This document shows positions 5,180-9,045 of a stretch of DNA of 9,045 bases, piece after piece; positions within the stretch are counted from its first letter, which is position 1; each line of letters opens with the position of its first letter. The stretch is from Elusimicrobia bacterium CG06_land_8_20_14_3_00_38_11 (GTDB taxonomy: Bacteria; Elusimicrobiota; UBA8919), in assembly GCA_002780205.1 (NCBI GenBank), contig PEVQ01000106.1, forward strand, positions 1-9,045, written 5' to 3'. Under the pieces are notes generated by a model that worked only from the letters and a program-made list of their open reading frames with translations, was not told the origin of the DNA and made no database searches. The translations under genes and the position numbers were made by a program.

Positions 5180-6784
5180 ATGCAAACGCACAAAACCTAT
5201 AATCGTTTAGTAAAATGGCGCGACGAGCAAGCCAAAAAAGAAGATATTGCCGACGATAAAAGATATTTCGTGCTTCCCAATTCAACTCTGAAAAACATTT
5301 CCGATGCCAATCCTCAAACGCTTTCAGAACTCTCAAAAGTAAAAGGCATCGGCGAAAAGAAACTGAAACGATACGGTGCACAGATTCTTGATTTAATGCA
5401 AAACAGCCCGCAGGACATTGGGAAAAACCCGCAGGTTTCCGGTTCACTTTTTGACGATATACTTCCGCCGCAAAATGATTTTAAAAAAGATATTCCAGTA
5501 AACCCGCTTCGTTCTCTGCCGCCTTTAACAATAAGCCAGTTAAACAATCAAATAAAACAGATACTCAATAATTCATTCAAAGAGGGCGTTTGGGTCTGCG
5601 GGGAAATTTACAGATACGACCTTGATGTGATAAAAGCGGATACCCGTCCTTACCGTCAGGTTTATTTTGAACTTGTTGAACAGGACCCTCAGACAAAGGA
5701 AAGAAAAGCAACTATCTCAGCGATGATTTGGGGTGAGGACAGAAAAATAATTTCTGAAAAAATGTATTCGGTTGCGTCGGGAATTGTTCTTAAAGACGGA
5801 CTTCAGATAAAGGCAAAATGTTTTGTTGATTTCTATCCGCCGCAGGGAAAAATACAGATACGGATTACCGATATAGAGCCGGAATACACAGTCGGTAAAA
5901 TGGCGCTTGAACGAAAACTTATACTTGAAAAATTAAGAAAAACAGGGCTGCTCGACAAAAATAAAAAAATAGAAATTGCACCTGTGCCGTTAAATGTAGG
6001 ATTTATAACATCCGTCGGCAGCGCCGCTTACAATGATTTTATAGACGAACTGAAAAAATCCGGTTATTCTTTTAAGGTTTTTCTGTGCGATGCGAGAATG
6101 CAGGGGCCCGAACTTGAAGGCGAGGTGCGAGACGCAATTTTCACGCTTAATAAATATCCGGTTGATGTTATAGCGATTGTCCGCGGCGGCGGAAGTGCAT
6201 CCGACTTGATGGGTTTTGACAAAGAGGGTGTCGCGGTCGCCATCGCCAATTCCAAAAATCCGGTTTTGACCGGCATAGGACATCAAATTGACAGAACGAT
6301 TGCCGACGAGGTTTCAAACCAGTCATTCAAAACACCGACGGCAACCGCCCAGTTTATCGTTGAAAAAGTGAGGCAGTTTGAACTTGACAGTGAGGAATTA
6401 TTCGGCGATATTCTGGAAACCCAGAAACAGATTTTATCGGATGAAAAGGACAGATTGAAAAATATGACAGGTGAAGTAAAATCGGCAACTATTATGTTTG
6501 TGAATAACCTTGAAAATAATATCTATCAATTATCGGAAAAAATAAAATGGAATCTGAAAAAGTTTTTTGAAGACGGTTTCAGAAAATTAGACGAACTGGA
6601 ACGGCTGAACAATTCTAAAAATCCCGTTAATATATTAAAACTGGGTTTCGGACTCATCTATGGAACGGAAGGGAAAATCATAAAAAGCGTGGAAAATGTT
6701 GCCGTCGGAAGCGATGTAAAAATTGAATTGCACGACGGCAAACTCGGCGGAAAAATAACCTCAAAACAGGTAGGGCACCCTTAA
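5180..6784 (+). CDS. xseA: exonuclease VII large subunit with N-terminal HRDC domain
   Basis: Catalytic subunit of exodeoxyribonuclease VII, which degrades single-stranded DNA from both ends and works with several XseB copies. At 534 residues it exceeds the usual 400-450 because residues about 5-75 form an HRDC domain (VLPNSTLKNI, NPQTLSELSKVKGIGEKKLKRYG), a nucleic-acid-binding module known from RecQ helicases and RNase D. A linker (76-114) leads to the OB-fold (about 115-235, starting LTISQLNNQIK, with VWVCGEIY). The catalytic core follows: FITSVGSAAYNDFIDEL at 275-291, RGGGSASDLMGFDKEG at 335-350 and GIGHQIDRTIADE at 365-377. By eye D286, R335, H368 and D371 match the essential D155, R205, H238 and D241 recalled for E. 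coli. Residues about 396-480 are helical. The end (KIELHDGKLGGKITS) looks complete; the final VGHP and the stop come from the inserted REP palindrome. No Shine-Dalgarno precedes the ATG. Confidence 0.95.
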   Translation: MQTHKTYNRLVKWRDEQAKKEDIADDKRYFVLPNSTLKNISDANPQTLSELSKVKGIGEKKLKRYGAQILDLMQNSPQDIGKNPQVSGSLFDDILPPQNDFKKDIPVNPLRSLPPLTISQLNNQIKQILNNSFKEGVWVCGEIYRYDLDVIKADTRPYRQVYFELVEQDPQTKERKATISAMIWGEDRKIISEKMYSVASGIVLKDGLQIKAKCFVDFYPPQGKIQIRITDIEPEYTVGKMALERKLILEKLRKTGLLDKNKKIEIAPVPLNVGFITSVGSAAYNDFIDELKKSGYSFKVFLCDARMQGPELEGEVRDAIFTLNKYPVDVIAIVRGGGSASDLMGFDKEGVAVAIANSKNPVLTGIGHQIDRTIADEVSNQSFKTPTATAQFIVEKVRQFELDSEELFGDILETQKQILSDEKDRLKNMTGEVKSATIMFVNNLENNIYQLSEKIKWNLKKFFEDGFRKLDELERLNNSKNPVNILKLGFGLIYGTEGKIIKSVENVAVGSDVKIELHDGKLGGKITSKQVGHP

Positions 6785-6793
6785 GGGTGCCCT
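6770..6793 (+). repeat. left REP-like palindrome of the RAYT element
   Basis: A perfect 22-bp palindrome (6772-6793) has the core GCACCCTTAAGGGTGC and the foot GTAG at 6770-6773. A GTAG foot next to the hairpin is the mark of REP sequences acted on by TnpA-REP proteins. Its TTAA centre supplies the xseA stop codon at 6782-6784. Compared with the right copy, one stem pair is G-C where the right one has A-T, a compensatory change. Confidence 0.85.
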
Positions 6794-6805
6794 TATGGAT
6801 AAAAA

Positions 6806-7291
6806 ATGGCATTAAAACATTATTTACAGAACGGATGTGTCTATCATGTTACATCAGTTACACAGTTAAGAGAGAAAATATTTTTAGACGAAGTTGCTGC
6901 TAGATTTCTTTTAATTACAATTGCTTATCATAAATATATTTTAGATTTTAAATTATTTGCATATGTAATTATGCCGGAACATTTCCACATAATTATTCAA
7001 CCTTCGGACGAATATCCGCTTTCTAAAATAATGAATTTTATAAAAGGTAACTTTTCCCGAAAATACAATCAAATTTACAATAGAACAAATCCTGTATGGC
7101 AAAGAAGGTATTATGAGACAGTATTGCGAAGTGAAAAAGGGATGATAAATAAGATAGATTATATTCATAAAAATCCTGTAAGGAAAGGGTTGGTAACCGA
7201 CTTATCTTATTATGAATTTTCTAGTTATAATCAGTATTTTGGAGAAACAAGGGAAAAAATACAGATACCAATTGATAAAATACTGTTGTAG
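6806..7291 (+). CDS. REP-associated tyrosine transposase (Y1/HUH, RAYT-like)
   Basis: A 161-residue single-strand DNA transposase of the Y1_Tnp (IS200-like) superfamily, the size of RAYT proteins. The metal-binding HUH motif is H59-F60-H61 in VIMPEHFHIII. The characteristic later block is VWQRRYYETVLRSEKGM from 97 and IDYIHKNPVRKGLV at 117-130; Y119 is the likely nucleophile that forms the 5'-phosphotyrosine link. Both motifs and the frame are intact. The flanking GTAG-footed palindromes favour the RAYT branch over a plain IS200 element. There is only a weak GGA before the ATG. Codons are more AT-rich than in xseA or pgi (many AAA, ATA, TTA), as expected for an acquired gene. Activity cannot be judged from sequence. 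Confidence 0.9.
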   Translation: MALKHYLQNGCVYHVTSVTQLREKIFLDEVAARFLLITIAYHKYILDFKLFAYVIMPEHFHIIIQPSDEYPLSKIMNFIKGNFSRKYNQIYNRTNPVWQRRYYETVLRSEKGMINKIDYIHKNPVRKGLVTDLSYYEFSSYNQYFGETREKIQIPIDKILL

Positions 7292-7315
7292 AGCACCCTT
7301 AAGGGTGCTCTACAA
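7286..7315 (+). repeat. right REP-like palindrome of the RAYT element
   Basis: A perfect 30-bp palindrome centred between 7300 and 7301, with the same GCACCCTTAAGGGTGC core as the left copy and GTAG at 7288-7291. Because it is fully palindromic, the minus strand also has a GTAG foot. The transposase stop codon TAG (7289-7291) lies in it. The stem's A-T pair replaces the left copy's G-C pair on both arms, so hairpin pairing has been conserved. Confidence 0.88.
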
Positions 7316-7332
7316 TGGGGGAAGGTGAAATT

Positions 7333-7548
7333 ATGGAAGACAGAGAAAAAATTTCGTATTCAAAGTCGCTGGATGAACTGCAAAAGATTCTTACGGATTT
7401 GGAAAGCGAGAATGTTGAAATAGACAAACTTGCGGAATCAGTGAAAAGAGCGACGGAACTGATAAAAATGCTGAGAAGCAAACTGAAAAAAACGGAGATT
7501 GAAATCAAAGAAATAGTCAAAGAGTTTGAGGAGGGGGAAAATGGCTGA
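7333..7548 (+). CDS. xseB: exonuclease VII small subunit
   Basis: Small helical subunit that binds the helical arm of XseA to form exonuclease VII in the cytoplasm. The 71 residues (usual 70-85) show the family pattern: SYSKSLDELQKILTDLESENVEIDKLAESVKRATELIK, read from residue 8, followed by a charged helix and an acidic tail. ATG at 7333 is chosen because GGAAGGTGA (7320-7328) lies just before it; an in-frame ATG at 7315 would start inside the REP palindrome. The 3' end overlaps pgi by 8 bp, so the two are translationally coupled. The REP/RAYT unit separates it from xseA, so supply of XseB now depends on readthrough past two hairpins or on a new promoter I did not see. Confidence 0.93.
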   Translation: MEDREKISYSKSLDELQKILTDLESENVEIDKLAESVKRATELIKMLRSKLKKTEIEIKEIVKEFEEGENG

Positions 7549-8932
7549 AATTAAACTTGACTATTCTAATTGTATGTCGGAGTTTGTAGGCGAACATGGA
7601 CTCAATTATGAGAATTTACAGGCGCTTTATCCTAAACTTTCTTCCGCTTGCAACATCATTCAGCAGAAAAAACAAAAAGGTTTGCTCGGGTTTATGGAAC
7701 TTCCCTATAAAATGGAAGAAGCGAAAAAGATAAGTGATTTTGCAAAGAAACAACGGACAAAATTTGACGATTTTGTGGTAATAGGAATAGGCGGTTCTGC
7801 ACTCGGTAATATCGCGCTCCAGACGGCATTAAATCACCCGTATTGGAATCTCCTGTCAGATAAACAGAGAAAAAAATGTCCGCGGCTTTTTGTGCCTGAC
7901 AATGTTGACCCGGAACTTATAAAATCGCTATTAGATGTTCTCAATCTTAAAAAAACGGTGTTCAATATAATTTCAAAATCCGGTACCACGGCGGAATGCC
8001 TTGCGAACTTTTTCGTTCTGAAAAACGCCCTGCTCAAAAAAGTCGGTGCTAAAAACTGGCAGAAGCACATTATTATTTCAACCGACGAAAAAAAAGGTTA
8101 TTTACGGGAACTTGCCGATAGAGAAAAAATTGTTTCTTTTGTGATACCTGCAAATGTCGGGGGAAGATTCTCGGTGCTGTCGCCTGTGGGACTTATATCT
8201 GCCGCTTTTTGCGGAATAAAAATTGAAAAACTTTTAGAGGGCGCAAGAGAAATGGATGCACGCTGCGGACAGGACATATCAAAAAATCCCGCCGCGATTT
8301 ACGCCGCAATCCAGTATTTTCTGTATCAGAAAGGAAAGTCAATAAACGTGATGATGCCGTACTGTCAGTCGCTGAAAGATGTCTCCGATTGGTTCAGGCA
8401 GTTATGGGCGGAGTCGCTCGGAAAAAAGACAAACATCAAAAATGAGACGGTAAATGTAGGGCCCACGCCGGTTAAAGCACTGGGTGTAACTGACCAGCAC
8501 TCGCAGGTTCAACTTTATATTGAAGGACCTTACGATAAAATTATTACATTTCTCTCCGTCGGAAGTTATAGTACAAATGTACTAATACCACCAACAAAAG
8601 AAAAACATTATCTTGAAAAACACACCTTAAACGAATTGATAAAATCTGAGGAAGAAGCAACCCGCACGGCGCTAACCAAACAGTCAAGACCAAATTGCAC
8701 AATAACTCTTTCCGATGTTTCCGAGCATACAATCGGGCAGTTATTTTATATGTTGGAACTTGCAACCGCGTATATCGGAGAACTTTTTGAAATAAACGCT
8801 TTTGACCAGCCGGGCGTGGAACTGGGCAAAGTGCTAACTTACGGTTTGATGGGTCGCCCCGGTTTTGAAAAAGAAAAAAAAGAGATAGAGGAATTTCTGG
8901 AAAAGAAAAAAGATTCAAGTTACATTGTCTAA
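7541..8932 (+). CDS. pgi: glucose-6-phosphate isomerase
   Basis: Cytoplasmic enzyme interconverting glucose 6-phosphate and fructose 6-phosphate in glycolysis and gluconeogenesis. At 463 residues it fits the shorter bacterial type, not the 550-residue E. coli type. Two SIS sugar-binding domains are visible: the first with VVIGIGGSALGN at 79-90 and ISKSGTTAE at 144-152, the second with WFRQLWAESLGKK near 284-296. The signature NVGGRFSVLSPVGL is at 205-218. E291 in WAESLGK, H320 in TDQHSQ and K430 in FDQPGVELGK are at the expected catalytic positions. ATG at 7541 is chosen because GAGGAGGGGG sits just upstream and overlaps the xseB end; an in-frame start at 7526 adds five residues. It appears to be the last gene of the operon in this window. 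No convincing terminator follows. Confidence 0.96.
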   Translation: MAEIKLDYSNCMSEFVGEHGLNYENLQALYPKLSSACNIIQQKKQKGLLGFMELPYKMEEAKKISDFAKKQRTKFDDFVVIGIGGSALGNIALQTALNHPYWNLLSDKQRKKCPRLFVPDNVDPELIKSLLDVLNLKKTVFNIISKSGTTAECLANFFVLKNALLKKVGAKNWQKHIIISTDEKKGYLRELADREKIVSFVIPANVGGRFSVLSPVGLISAAFCGIKIEKLLEGAREMDARCGQDISKNPAAIYAAIQYFLYQKGKSINVMMPYCQSLKDVSDWFRQLWAESLGKKTNIKNETVNVGPTPVKALGVTDQHSQVQLYIEGPYDKIITFLSVGSYSTNVLIPPTKEKHYLEKHTLNELIKSEEEATRTALTKQSRPNCTITLSDVSEHTIGQLFYMLELATAYIGELFEINAFDQPGVELGKVLTYGLMGRPGFEKEKKEIEEFLEKKKDSSYIV

Positions 8933-8962
8933 TTTCTGATTTGAGACCGTCTGAAAAACCTT

Positions 8963-9024
8963 GCCACGGAGATATCCAGATATCTATCGGGATAAACTCC
9001 GAGCACAGAGAAAAACACAGAAAG
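8963..9024. repeat. decamer-type repeat with nested hairpin
   Basis: GCCACGGAG (8963-8971) and GCACAGAGAAAAACACAGAAAG (9003-9024) look like two halves of a CACAGAG-type repeat. Between them is a hairpin: CGGAG (8967-8971) with CTCCG (8997-9001) and TATCC (8973-8977) with GGATA (8990-8994), with the small palindrome AGATATCT (8978-8985) in the loop. The units match the minus strand of the repeat at 43-72, so the two copies are inverted relative to each other. No T-run follows, so it is not an obvious terminator for pgi. Confidence 0.5.
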
Positions 9025-9045
9025 AAATAAGCGATAAAATTCTTT

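Larger units (their letters stand above)
6770..7315 (+). mobile_element. REP/RAYT unit inserted between xseA and xseB
   Basis: An intact Y1 transposase gene lies between two REP-like palindromes sharing a 16-bp core and a GTAG foot. About 545 bp separate the subunit genes, which in most genomes adjoin or overlap. The left palindrome ends xseA and the right one ends the transposase and abuts the xseB Shine-Dalgarno, so both operon genes stay open. REP-associated transposases are known to be kept as single chromosomal copies flanked by REPs, so this may be a domesticated unit and not an active insertion sequence. The outer ends of the unit are not certain. Confidence 0.8.

Noticed and set aside
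5178..5447. 89-codon open frame on the minus strand over the start of xseA
   Set aside because: It is the shadow of the HRDC-coding region; the + strand translation matches a known domain and the minus one does not.
8544..8918. 124-codon open frame on the minus strand
   Set aside because: It lies wholly within pgi, whose product is full of conserved motifs, and its translation shows no domain.
8933..8960. Terminator after pgi from GAGACCGTCTGAAAAA
   Set aside because: Only a 4-bp AGAC/GTCT stem and an A-run, not a T-run, follows on the + strand.

Overview
The window is AT-rich bacterial chromosome. All protein genes are on the + strand and mostly closely packed. Housekeeping genes (lgt, an rluD-type pseudouridine synthase, a branched-chain aminotransferase, xseA/xseB, pgi) are mixed with dispersed palindromic repeats. 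The lipoprotein and LysM genes fit a bacterium with a cell wall. The repeat load and the mix of genes with and without Shine-Dalgarno sequences resemble uncultured, metagenome-type lineages such as Elusimicrobiota or Omnitrophota. That placement is a weak guess; no marker here decides the phylum.

Layout. 1-108: a decamer-type repeat. 109-507: a PEGA lipoprotein whose codon use looks unlike its neighbours. 508-804: an intergenic region with a near-consensus promoter (616-644), a strong intrinsic terminator (688-719) about 70 nt downstream, and a second, extended -10 promoter (728-755) facing lgt. The first pair defines a candidate small RNA or attenuated leader. 805-1617: lgt, whose 3' end is extended by a 17-bp palindromic repeat resembling Gram-positive LexA boxes. 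1682-2590: rluD-type gene. 2568-3170: an unknown coiled-coil envelope protein whose signal-peptide region appears interrupted, in frame, by a dispersed palindromic element.

From a consensus-like promoter at 3167-3195 a probable operon runs to about 8932: ilvE-type aminotransferase, a small YdjM-like membrane protein, a membrane-anchored LysM protein, xseA, xseB and pgi. Gene overlaps of 4, 16 and 8 bp support co-transcription. XseA carries an extra N-terminal HRDC domain. XseA and XseB, the two subunits of exonuclease VII, are separated by an intact Y1/HUH transposase of the REP-associated type (6806-7291). It lies between two REP-like palindromes that share a GTAG foot and a 16-bp core and differ by one compensatory base pair. 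The left palindrome supplies the xseA stop codon and the right one supplies the transposase stop codon.

The most interesting items are the REP/RAYT insertion splitting the exonuclease VII operon, the HRDC-XseA fusion, the in-frame palindromic insertion in the coiled-coil gene, the promoter-terminator pair upstream of lgt, and the LexA-box-like repeat array at the end of lgt. No CRISPR array, tRNA or rRNA gene was seen.
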